A DNA stretch of 18,281 bases, taken from assembly GCA_023462275.1 (NCBI GenBank), contig JAEWYD010000402.1:1-18281 (forward strand). Reading direction: 5' to 3'. Under the pieces are notes generated by a model, which worked only from the letters and a program-made list of their open reading frames with translations, did no database searches and was not told the origin of the DNA. Each line of letters begins with the position of its first letter. Within the stretch, counting starts at the first letter, position 1. The stretch comes from Actinomycetes bacterium (GTDB lineage Bacteria; Actinomycetota; Actinomycetes; Actinomycetales; Cellulomonadaceae). This document shows positions 6,874 to 12,784 of this stretch, piece by piece. The position numbers and the translations under genes are program-made.

Positions 6874-6895
6874 CGCTCCGGTGCACACCGGGGCG
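6874..6895 (+). promoter_or_regulatory. Palindrome just upstream of the BldM-like gene's ribosome-binding site
   Basis: CCGGTG-CA-CACCGG (6878-6891) is a perfect palindrome, extended to a 10-bp stem with one G-T pair (6874-6895). It ends 6 bases before the Shine-Dalgarno GAAGGAGG. With a 2-base core it looks more like a dimer-binding operator than an RNA hairpin; this is inference. Confidence 0.4.
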
Positions 6896-6911
6896 CGCCG
6901 GAAGGAGGCGG

Positions 6912-7532
6912 ATGGCTGGCGTCGTCGTGTGCCACGGCTCGACGGCCGTCCGTGACCGCATCGTCGCGGCGGCCCACGGGGTCCCGGCGCTGTCCCCCGT
7001 CCGGAGCGCTGCGAGCGCCGACGAGCTCCTCGTCCTGTGCCGGCGCGCCGCCCCGGCCCTGGTGCTGCTCGACGCGCACCTGCCCGGCGTCGGACCCATC
7101 GAGGGCATGCGGCGGCTGCGTGAGCTCGAGAGCTCGCCCATCGTCGTGATGATCGCGGTGACGGGCGACGAGATCGTCCTCGACCGCGCCATCGCGCTCG
7201 GTGCCCGCGGCTACCTCGCGCCCGACGTCGACCGCAGCGAGCTGGCCGCCGTCGCCGCGCACAGCCTCAGCTCCGCCGTCGTGCAGCCGGCGACGTCGGA
7301 ACGCAACGGCGCCGGCCGCAACGGCGAGCGGTCGGCCGTCGAGCTGACCCGGCGTGAGATGGAGGTGCTGATCGGCATGAGCCACGGCCGGTCGAACTCC
7401 CAGATCGGCGCCGACCTCTTCCTGTCCGAGGACACCGTGAAGACCCACGCGCGGCGGCTGTTCCGCAAGCTCGGCGCGTCCGACCGCGCGCAGGCGGTGG
7501 CGATCGGGCTGCGGCAGGGTCTCATTCGCTGA
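6912..7532 (+). CDS. BldM-like orphan response regulator (atypical receiver + LuxR-type HTH)
   Basis: This is a 206-residue regulator. The receiver domain (1-120) keeps the phosphoacceptor-position Asp54 in VLLDAHLPG and Thr84. The acidic pair that binds Mg2+ is absent (CHGS at 7-10), and the conserved Lys is replaced (GARGYLAPD, 97-105), so normal phosphorylation is unlikely. The LuxR HTH (142-206) reads LTRREMEVLIGMSHGRSN...LFLSEDTVKTHARRLF.KLGASDRAQAVAIG. This is nearly the sequence I recall for Streptomyces BldM, an orphan developmental regulator encoded next to whiD. Its start ATG has a strong GAAGGAGG 3 bases upstream. No sensor kinase is encoded nearby. Its targets are unknown; WhiB partnership is only suggested by context. 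Confidence 0.9.
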   Translation: MAGVVVCHGSTAVRDRIVAAAHGVPALSPVRSAASADELLVLCRRAAPALVLLDAHLPGVGPIEGMRRLRELESSPIVVMIAVTGDEIVLDRAIALGARGYLAPDVDRSELAAVAAHSLSSAVVQPATSERNGAGRNGERSAVELTRREMEVLIGMSHGRSNSQIGADLFLSEDTVKTHARRLFRKLGASDRAQAVAIGLRQGLIR

Positions 7533-7561
7533 CCCCTCCGGAACGGCCCCGGGCGTCCGCG

Positions 7562-7567
7562 TACCAT
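7562..7567 (+). promoter_or_regulatory. guaB -10 box implying a leaderless transcript
   Basis: TACCAT is followed by six bases and then the guaB ATG at 7574, so transcription would start at or very near the A of the start codon. There is no Shine-Dalgarno upstream and no clear -35, which fits the leaderless TANNNT pattern common in actinobacteria. Confidence 0.6.
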
Positions 7568-7573
7568 CTCCGC

Positions 7574-9091
7574 ATGACGCTCGACTCCCCCCGCGACGGC
7601 GACCCCTTCGCGATGATCGGCCTCACGTACGACGACGTCCTGCTGCTCCCTGAGGAGTCCGACGTCATCCCGAGCGAGGTGGACACCACCTCACGCCTCA
7701 CCCGCGAGATCTCCGTCGCCGTGCCGCTGGTGTCGGCCGCGATGGACACCGTGACCGAGGCGCGCATGGCGATCGCCATGGCGCGGCAGGGCGGTCTCGG
7801 CGTGCTGCACCGCAACCTCCCGATCGCGGACCAGGCGCACCAGGTCGACCTCGTCAAGCGGTCGGAGTCGGGCATGGTGACCGACCCGGTGACCGTCAGC
7901 CCTGACGCCACGCTCGCGGACCTCGACGCCCTCTGCGCGCGGTACCGCGTCTCCGGGCTGCCCGTCGTGGAGGAGGGCAACCGCCTCGTCGGCATCATCA
8001 CCAACCGCGACCTGCGGTTCGTCAACCGCGCCGACTTCCCCTCGACCCAGGTGCGCGACGTCATGACCGCGCAGCCGCTCGTCACCGGCCCCGTGGGGAT
8101 CTCGCGTGCCGACGCCGCGGCGCTGCTCGCCAAGCACAAGGTGGAGAAGCTGCCGCTGGTGGACGACGCCGGTCGGCTCGCCGGTCTCATCACGGTCAAG
8201 GACTTCGTCAAGACGGAGCAGTACCCGTCCGCCACGAAGGACGCCGAGGGGCGCCTCATGGTGGGCGCCGCCGTCGGGTTCTTCGGCGACGCCTGGGAGC
8301 GCGTGATCGCCCTGGTCGACGCGGGTGTGGACGTGCTCGTCGTGGACACCGCGAACGGCCAGGCGCGCCTCATGCTCGACATGGTGCGGCGGCTCAAGTC
8401 CGACCCGGCGACCCGCGAGGTGCAGGTGATCGGCGGCAACATCGCGACGCGGGAGGGCGCCCAGGCGCTCGTCGACGCGGGCGTCGACGCGGTCAAGGTC
8501 GGCGTCGGGCCGGGCTCGATCTGCACGACGCGCGTCGTGGCCGGCGTCGGCATGCCGCAGGTCACGGCGATCTACCAGGCGGCGCTCGCGTGCAAGCCGG
8601 CCGGCGTGCCGGTCATCGGCGACGGCGGTCTGCAGTACTCCGGCGACATCGCCAAGGCGCTGGTCGCGGGCGCGGACACCGTGATGGTCGGCGGCCTGCT
8701 CGCCGGCTGCGACGAGAGCCCGGGCGACCTGGTGTTCGTCAACGGCAAGCAGTTCAAGCGCTACCGCGGCATGGCGTCGCTGGGCGCGATGCAGTCGCGC
8801 GGCGACCGGCGCTCCTACTCCAAGGACCGCTACTTCCAGGGCGACCTCGGCGACGACGAGATCATCACCGAGGGCATCGAGGGTCAGGTGCCCTACCGGG
8901 GCCCCCTGGCCGCGGTCGCCCACCAGCTGGTCGGCGGCCTGCACCAGTCGATGTTCTACGTGGGCGCCCGCACCATCCCGGAGCTCCAGGCCCGTGGCCG
9001 CTTCGTGCGCATCACGCCCGCCGGGCTGAAGGAGTCCCACCCGCACGACGTCCAGATGGTCTCCGAGGCCCCGAACTACTCCAGCCGGTGA
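7574..9091 (+). CDS. guaB: IMP dehydrogenase
   Basis: This enzyme oxidises IMP to XMP with NAD+, the committed step of guanine nucleotide synthesis. The 505-residue length is typical. The TIM barrel begins with LTYDDVLLLPEESDV and is interrupted by two CBS domains (about 102-215, including VSGLPVVEEGNRLVGIITNRDLRF and KLPLVDDAGRLAGLITVKD). The catalytic loop is GPGSICTTR with Cys317, and the mobile flap region includes YRGMASLGAMQSR and DEIITEGIEGQVPYRG. The ATG at 7574 has no Shine-Dalgarno but is preceded at leaderless spacing by TACCAT. Its stop overlaps the next gene's GTG start. It precedes guaB3, as in other actinobacteria, but with two genes inserted. Confidence 0.97.
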   Translation: MTLDSPRDGDPFAMIGLTYDDVLLLPEESDVIPSEVDTTSRLTREISVAVPLVSAAMDTVTEARMAIAMARQGGLGVLHRNLPIADQAHQVDLVKRSESGMVTDPVTVSPDATLADLDALCARYRVSGLPVVEEGNRLVGIITNRDLRFVNRADFPSTQVRDVMTAQPLVTGPVGISRADAAALLAKHKVEKLPLVDDAGRLAGLITVKDFVKTEQYPSATKDAEGRLMVGAAVGFFGDAWERVIALVDAGVDVLVVDTANGQARLMLDMVRRLKSDPATREVQVIGGNIATREGAQALVDAGVDAVKVGVGPGSICTTRVVAGVGMPQVTAIYQAALACKPAGVPVIGDGGLQYSGDIAKALVAGADTVMVGGLLAGCDESPGDLVFVNGKQFKRYRGMASLGAMQSRGDRRSYSKDRYFQGDLGDDEIITEGIEGQVPYRGPLAAVAHQLVGGLHQSMFYVGARTIPELQARGRFVRITPAGLKESHPHDVQMVSEAPNYSSR

Positions 9092-9903
9092 CCTCGCGCG
9101 CTCTGGACGTCGACGCCGTCACGGCGCTCGTCGAGGAGGTCGCCGCGGCCGTCGTGACGCCCCGCTTCCGGGCGCTCGCCGACGGCGACGTGCACGCGAA
9201 GGGCCCGGGGGACCTCGTCACAGTCGCGGACCACGAGGCCGAGGTGCTCCTGGCGCAGGGCCTGGGCCGCCTCCTGCCGGGCGTCCCGGTGGTGGGCGAG
9301 GAGGACGCCGCCGCACACCCCGAGGTGCTGCGCGCGCTCGTCGACGCGCCGCTGGCCTGGGTGGTGGACCCGCTCGACGGGACGCGCGGGTTCGTGGCGG
9401 GCACGGGCGACCACGCGGTCATGGTCGGGCTCGTCGAGCACGGGCAGGCGGTGGCCGGGTGGATCCACCAGCCCGAGCACGGCCGGACGTTCGTGGCAGA
9501 GCGCGGCGCCGGAGCCTTCGCGAACGGCGTGCGGATCACGCGGCCGGCGGCGCCGGCGCGGTTCGCCGAGCTGCGCGGGGGCGTGGCCACCCGGTACCTG
9601 TCGGCCGAGGTCCTCGCGGCGGTGGACGCCGCCCGCTTCGGGCCGGGCGTCGAGACGAGCCTGGGCATGTGGTCGGGCATCGCGTACCCGCGCGTGGCGA
9701 CCGGGGAACGGGACTTCGTGCTGTTCTGGCGCACCTGGCCGTGGGACCACGCGCCGGGCGCCGTGCTGGTCCGCGAGGCCGGTGGCGTGTCCCGGCGGCT
9801 CGACGGCTCGGACTACCGGCCCGGGGTGGACGCCGCGGGGCTGCTGGTCGCCGCCGACGGCGACACCTGGCAGAGCGTCCGCGAGGCCCTCCGGCTGGGC
9901 TGA
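9088..9903 (+). CDS. Inositol-monophosphatase-family phosphatase
   Basis: This is a 271-residue metal-dependent phosphatase. The signature metal sites are Glu71/Glu72 in VGEED, WVVDPLDGTRGF (91-102, Asp94 and Asp97) and WDHAPGAVLVREAGG (219-233, Asp220). DLVTVADHEAE near residue 43 is also typical. Members act on inositol phosphates, histidinol phosphate (HisN) or 3'-phosphoadenosine nucleotides, and the sequence alone does not separate these. The GTG start at 9088 overlaps the guaB stop (GTGA), so the two are translated in tandem. A link to purine metabolism, for example nucleotide 3'-phosphate removal, is a guess from that pairing; HisN is the other likely role. The stop codon lies inside the first unit of a tandem repeat. 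Confidence 0.88.
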   Translation: MTSRALDVDAVTALVEEVAAAVVTPRFRALADGDVHAKGPGDLVTVADHEAEVLLAQGLGRLLPGVPVVGEEDAAAHPEVLRALVDAPLAWVVDPLDGTRGFVAGTGDHAVMVGLVEHGQAVAGWIHQPEHGRTFVAERGAGAFANGVRITRPAAPARFAELRGGVATRYLSAEVLAAVDAARFGPGVETSLGMWSGIAYPRVATGERDFVLFWRTWPWDHAPGAVLVREAGGVSRRLDGSDYRPGVDAAGLLVAADGDTWQSVREALRLG

Positions 9904-9973
9904 GGGCCCCCGGGCGGGGCTGAGGGCCCCTGGCTGGGCTGAGGGCCTCTGGCAGGGCTGAGGGCCCCGGGCT
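9897..9973. repeat. Four 19-20 bp tandem repeats between convergent genes
   Basis: Four head-to-tail units begin GGGCTGAGGGCC at 9897, 9917, 9936 and 9955 (lengths 20, 19, 19 and 19). The first contains the phosphatase stop codon. The last unit pairs with GGCCTCAG (9975-9982), which contains the stop of the exonuclease on the other strand, to form an imperfect hairpin. The array could act as a bidirectional terminator; units vary mainly in the last bases. Confidence 0.85.
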
Positions 9974-9978
9974 CGGCC

Positions 9979-10767
9979 TCAGACCGCGATCAGCGCGGTG
10001 GAGGGAAGGGGCGCGGCCGGGACGGTCGAGGTCGCCGTCACCCCGGCTGCGGAGGCCGCCGCCGTGAGCTCCCGCACCGGCCACTCCAGCTCGGCGCCCG
10101 GGCCGGTCAGGCCCTGGCCGAGGCGCCAGGCGTTGAAGCTGTCCGCCCAGCGCCGGTGTGCGACGACCTGGATCTCGTGCAGCTCCTCCAGAGGCGTCTC
10201 GGCGACGACGGGGAAGGCGCGCGCGACCGCGGCGAGGACGTCGAGGGTGGCCGCGACGTCGACGTCGGCGGAGTGCAGCGCGGCGGACGCGGTCACGCCG
10301 TAGTGCTCGCAGAGGTTGCCCAGCCGCCGCTTGCCGCGGCGGTAGCGGTCGAGGTGCCGGTCGAGGACGAGCGGGTCGATGACCACGCGCACCGGGCGGC
10401 CGATGCGCTCGGGGAGCGTGGGCAGGCCGTGGCGGCGCAGCTCGGCGTCGAGCAGCGAGAGGTCGAACGACGCGTTGTAGGCGACGACCGGCTCGTCCCG
10501 CAGCAGGCCGGCAGCCAGGGTGCGAGCGATCTCCTCCAGAGCGGCGGCGGGCTGCCGGCCGTGCGTGCGTGCGTGCTCCGTGGTGATGCCGTGGATCGCG
10601 GAGGCGCCCTCGGGGATCTCCACCCCGGGGTCCACGAGCCACGTGGACACCGCCTGCACGCCGGCCTCCCGGCGGACGATCGCCGCCGTGACGACCCGGT
10701 CGCTCGTCACGTCCACGCCGGTGGTCTCGGTGTCGAAGCCGAGCACCGGGCCGTCGATCCACGTCAT
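9979..10767 (-). CDS. DEDDh-type 3'-5' exonuclease (DnaQ/epsilon-like, stand-alone)
   Basis: This is a 262-residue exonuclease of the DnaQ superfamily, expected to remove nucleotides from 3' ends of DNA or RNA with two metal ions. ExoI is DTETTG (Asp12, Glu14), ExoII is YNASFD (Asp102), and ExoIII is HSADVD (His165, Asp170), which defines the DEDDh class. The C-terminal 80 or so residues contain LHEIQVVAHRRWADSFNAW and an Ala/Thr-rich end. ATG at 10767 is chosen because GGAGGT lies 7 bases upstream on the minus strand and the catalytic motif begins soon after; an in-frame upstream extension to 11001 is low-complexity and overlaps guaB3. Stand-alone members of this type are common in actinobacteria and may proofread or repair; the true substrate is not shown. 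Confidence 0.92.
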   Translation of the reverse strand: MTWIDGPVLGFDTETTGVDVTSDRVVTAAIVRREAGVQAVSTWLVDPGVEIPEGASAIHGITTEHARTHGRQPAAALEEIARTLAAGLLRDEPVVAYNASFDLSLLDAELRRHGLPTLPERIGRPVRVVIDPLVLDRHLDRYRRGKRRLGNLCEHYGVTASAALHSADVDVAATLDVLAAVARAFPVVAETPLEELHEIQVVAHRRWADSFNAWRLGQGLTGPGAELEWPVRELTAAASAAGVTATSTVPAAPLPSTALIAV

Positions 10768-10955
10768 CGGGCGTACCTCCTGCCCGACAGGGTGCCAGCG
10801 ACCGGCGACACGACCGGGCGGACGCGCCGAAGGGCTGTGGACGACGTCGTGCGACGGTGGGCGGGCCGCCCCCGACGTCGTGCGCCCGGGCGTCCGGGCG
10901 AGCGCGTCCGCCGTCCGCGGTCCGGTGCGCCCCGCGCCGGGTGGGCGGCCGCCGG

Positions 10956-10961
10956 TAGCCT
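10956..10961 (+). promoter_or_regulatory. guaB3 -10 box implying a leaderless transcript
   Basis: TAGCCT is followed by 8 bases and then the GTG start of guaB3. There is no Shine-Dalgarno, so transcription may begin at or near the start codon. The rest of the divergent gap (10768-10955) is GC-rich, and I see no further element in it. Confidence 0.5.
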
Positions 10962-10969
10962 TGGGCACC

Positions 10970-12094
10970 GTGAGCAACGAGATCGAGATCGGCCGCGGCA
11001 AGCGTGGGCGGCGGGCCTACTCCTTCGACGACGTCGCGGTGGTGCCCTCCCGGCGCACGCGTGACCCGGAGGAGGTGTCGGTCGGCTGGCAGATCGACGC
11101 CTACCACTTCGACACGCCCATCGTGGCCGCGCCGATGGACTCGGTGACGAGCCCGGCGACGGCGGTGGCGATCGGCAACCTCGGCGGGCTCGGCGTCCTG
11201 GACCTCGAGGGTCTGTGGACGCGGTACGAGGACCCCAGCGACCACCTGGCCGAGATCGCGGCCCTCCCGGCCGAGGCCGCGACCCCGCGCATGCAGGAGC
11301 TCTACGCGGCGCCGATCATCCCCGAGCTCATCACCGAGCGCCTGCAGGAGGTCCGCCGGGCCGGTGTGACCGTCGCCGGCGCCCTGTCGCCGCAGCGCAC
11401 GCAGCAGTACTGGAAGACAGTCGTCGACGCCGGCGTCGACCTGTTCGTCATCCGCGGCACGACGGTGTCGGCCGAGCACGTGTCCGGCCGCGCGGAGCCG
11501 CTGAACCTCAAGCGCTTCATCTACGAGCTCGACGTGCCCGTCATCGTCGGCGGCGCGTCCACCTACACGGCCGCGCTGCACCTCATGCGGACCGGCGCGG
11601 CGGGCGTCCTCGTCGGCTTCGGCGGGGGTGCCGCGCACACGACCCGCGTCTCGCTGGGCATCCACGCGCCCATGGCGACCGCGGTGGCCGACGTCGCGGC
11701 GGCGCGGCGCGACTACCTGGACGAGTCGGGCGGCCGGTACGTGCACGTGATCGCCGACGGCGGCGTCGGGCGGTCCGGCGACATGGTGAAGGCCATCGCC
11801 TGCGGCGCCGACGCCGTGATGCTCGGCGCGGCGCTCGCGCGGGCGTCGGACGCCCCGGGGCGCGGCTGGCACTGGGGCTCCGAGGCGCACCACCCGCAGC
11901 TGCCGCGAGGGGAGCGGGTCGAGGTCGGCACGGCCGGCACGCTCGAGGAGATCTTCTACGGTCCCGGGCGCCAGGCCGACGGGACGCTCAACCTCGTGGG
12001 CGCCCTCAAGCGCGCGCTCGCCACCACCGGGTACTCCGACCTGAAGGAGTTCCAGCGCGTCGAGGTCGTCGTCTCGCCGTACCAGCCGCGCTGA
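10970..12094 (+). CDS. guaB3: GuaB3, IMP dehydrogenase-family protein without CBS domains
   Basis: This 374-residue TIM-barrel protein of the actinobacterial GuaB3 family lacks the two CBS domains of GuaB. Family segments include RRAYSFDDVAVVPSRRTRDP (15-34), FDTPIVAAPMDSVTSP (47-62), YVHVIADGGVGRSGDMVKAI (257-276), HWGSEAHH (301-308) and GYSDLKEFQRVEVVV (354-368). The catalytic-loop position that is GSxCTTR in IMPDH reads GAAHTTR, with His223 where Cys is expected. GTG at 10970 is chosen because the protein then has the family length. It has no Shine-Dalgarno but has a TAGCCT 8 bases upstream. GuaB3 proteins are variously annotated as IMP dehydrogenase or GMP reductase-like, and activity in this lineage is not settled to my knowledge. 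Confidence 0.94.
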   Translation: MSNEIEIGRGKRGRRAYSFDDVAVVPSRRTRDPEEVSVGWQIDAYHFDTPIVAAPMDSVTSPATAVAIGNLGGLGVLDLEGLWTRYEDPSDHLAEIAALPAEAATPRMQELYAAPIIPELITERLQEVRRAGVTVAGALSPQRTQQYWKTVVDAGVDLFVIRGTTVSAEHVSGRAEPLNLKRFIYELDVPVIVGGASTYTAALHLMRTGAAGVLVGFGGGAAHTTRVSLGIHAPMATAVADVAAARRDYLDESGGRYVHVIADGGVGRSGDMVKAIACGADAVMLGAALARASDAPGRGWHWGSEAHHPQLPRGERVEVGTAGTLEEIFYGPGRQADGTLNLVGALKRALATTGYSDLKEFQRVEVVVSPYQPR

Positions 12095-12152
12095 CGGCGC
12101 CGGTCGCCTGAACGGTCGCCGATCGGTCGCAGGGTCGGTCGCAGATCGGTCC

Positions 12153-12210
12153 CGCGGCTCGCTGTAGACCCGTCGCGGCTCGTTGTAGACCCGTCGCGGC
12201 TCGTGACACC
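12153..12210. repeat. 21-nt direct repeat, two full copies plus a partial third
   Basis: Units start at 12153 and 12174 and differ by one base (CGCGGCTCG followed by C or T, then TGTAGACCCGT). A third copy of the first nine bases, CGCGGCTCG, is at 12195-12203. It lies 59 bases after the guaB3 stop. Its function is not apparent. Confidence 0.85.
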
Positions 12211-12218
12211 AGCGCGGC

Positions 12219-12239
12219 GGCACCATGACTCGTGGTGCC
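12219..12239. terminator. Possible guaB3 terminator hairpin
   Basis: GGCACCA (12219-12225) and TGGTGCC (12233-12239) form a 7-bp perfect stem with a 7-base loop about 125 bases after guaB3. No T-run follows. It is the first clean hairpin after the gene. Confidence 0.4.
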
Positions 12240-12328
12240 CCCGAGCCATCGCGCGTCCGGCGTCGACCATCCGCGACCGCTGCCAACGCCTCCCCGGGAG
12301 CCGCCCCAGCCGCCGACCGCTGCCACTG

Positions 12329-12452
12329 GGGGTGACCGCTGCCGGACGACGCCGAGCGCTGCCGCTTGAGTGACAGCGGTGGCGTGGAGTGGCAGCGGTG
12401 GCGTGGAGTGGCAGCGCTGGGCGGGGGCGGGGGCGCGCGCGGGATTGCGGCG
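12329..12452. repeat. 124-bp long direct repeat, copy 1
   Basis: It matches 12491-12614 base for base apart from about six substitutions and has no length change. Within it, CGCTGCC words in the first third face GGCAGCG words in the rest, so the unit can fold on itself. A 19-bp subunit, TGGCAGCGGTGGCGTGGAG-like, is itself repeated in tandem around 12370-12409. Confidence 0.9.
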
Positions 12453-12490
12453 CTCGATCCGACCTGCCGCGCCCGCGAGTGCTGCCGTTC

Positions 12491-12614
12491 GGGGTGACCG
12501 CTGCCGGACAACGCCGAGCGCTGCCGCTTGAGTGGCAGCGGTGGCGTGGGGTGGCAGGCGTGGCGTGGGGTGGCAGCGCTGGGCGGGGGCGGGGGCGCGC
12601 GCGGGATTGCGGCG
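12491..12614. repeat. 124-bp long direct repeat, copy 2
   Basis: This is the second copy of the 12329-12452 unit, offset by 162 bp. It contains a perfect hairpin CGCTGCC (12519-12525) / GGCAGCG (12534-12540) with an 8-base loop. The unit ends in a G/C-only run followed by GGATTGCGGCG, as in copy 1. Confidence 0.9.
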
Positions 12615-12656
12615 ACGCGGTGCGCGCCGCGCTGCGGCATGATCGACCCGGCGACC

Positions 12657-12675
12657 GAACCGGGCCGATTCAAGC
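12657..12675 (+). promoter_or_regulatory. Candidate operator box 1 upstream of the DeoR-type gene
   Basis: GAACCGGGCCGATTCAAGC is nearly repeated 94 bp downstream. Its first 15 bases form a near-palindrome GAACCGG-G-CCGATTC with one mismatch. Location upstream of a DeoR-type gene suggests an autoregulatory operator; this is inferred. Confidence 0.4.
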
Positions 12676-12694
12676 CCAAACACAGGAGCAGATC

Positions 12695-12723
12695 TTGACT
12701 TCGGACACAAACAGAACTAGACA
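12695..12723 (+). promoter_or_regulatory. Candidate promoter of the DeoR-type gene / PTS operon
   Basis: TTGACT (12695-12700) is followed after 17 bases by TAGACA (12718-12723), a weak -10. It lies in the only AT-richer stretch of the gap. Two CAAACA words (12677 and 12708) lie 31 bp, three helical turns, apart on either side of the -35. Confidence 0.45.
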
Positions 12724-12748
12724 GAGCCCAGACAACACCCGGGTCGAT

Positions 12749-12768
12749 TTGAACCGGCCCGATCAAGC
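12749..12768 (+). promoter_or_regulatory. Candidate operator box 2 upstream of the DeoR-type gene
   Basis: TTGAACCGGCCCGATCAA (12749-12766) is an 18-bp imperfect palindrome with 14 symmetric positions. Bases 12751-12768 repeat box 1 with one substitution and one missing base. It ends 6 bases before the Shine-Dalgarno, so a bound repressor would sit downstream of the promoter as a roadblock. Confidence 0.45.
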
Positions 12769-12784
12769 TCGAGCGAGGGGCGCT

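Larger units (their letters stand above)
12095..12784. other. 690-base gap without a convincing gene
   Basis: The gap between guaB3 and the DeoR-type gene holds, in order: a 21-nt direct repeat (12153-12210), a 7-bp-stem hairpin (12219-12239), recurring GACCGCTGCC words (12275, 12315, 12334 and 12496), two 124-bp direct repeats (12329 and 12491), and an AT-richer leader with promoter-like and operator-like boxes (12657-12780). Long open frames exist on the minus strand, but they read the repeats as Arg/Pro/Ala-rich low complexity. Confidence 0.7.

Noticed and set aside
7691..9046. A 451-codon antisense frame opposite guaB
   Set aside because: It mirrors a fully conserved guaB coding frame, with His/Arg/Asp-rich composition typical of antisense frames in GC-rich genes.
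12153..12614. The repeats as a CRISPR array
   Set aside because: Repeat lengths and spacing do not alternate as repeat and unique spacer, and there are no cas genes nearby.
12639..12698. A 19-residue open frame (MIDPATEPGRFKPKHRSRS) as a leader peptide
   Set aside because: No Shine-Dalgarno precedes it and it lies upstream of the candidate transcript start.
12006..12710. A minus-strand open frame through the 124-bp repeats, giving a two-fold 54-residue protein repeat
   Set aside because: The 162-bp offset is a multiple of three, so every frame repeats. The product is low complexity, overlaps guaB3 and has no Shine-Dalgarno or family motif.
12695..12784. Longer N-terminus of the DeoR-type protein from TTG at 12695, with AGGAG upstream
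   Set aside because: The 30 extra codons are AT-rich and use codons rare elsewhere in the window, and the family starts at YATERQQEIL. The TTG coincides with a plausible -35 box.
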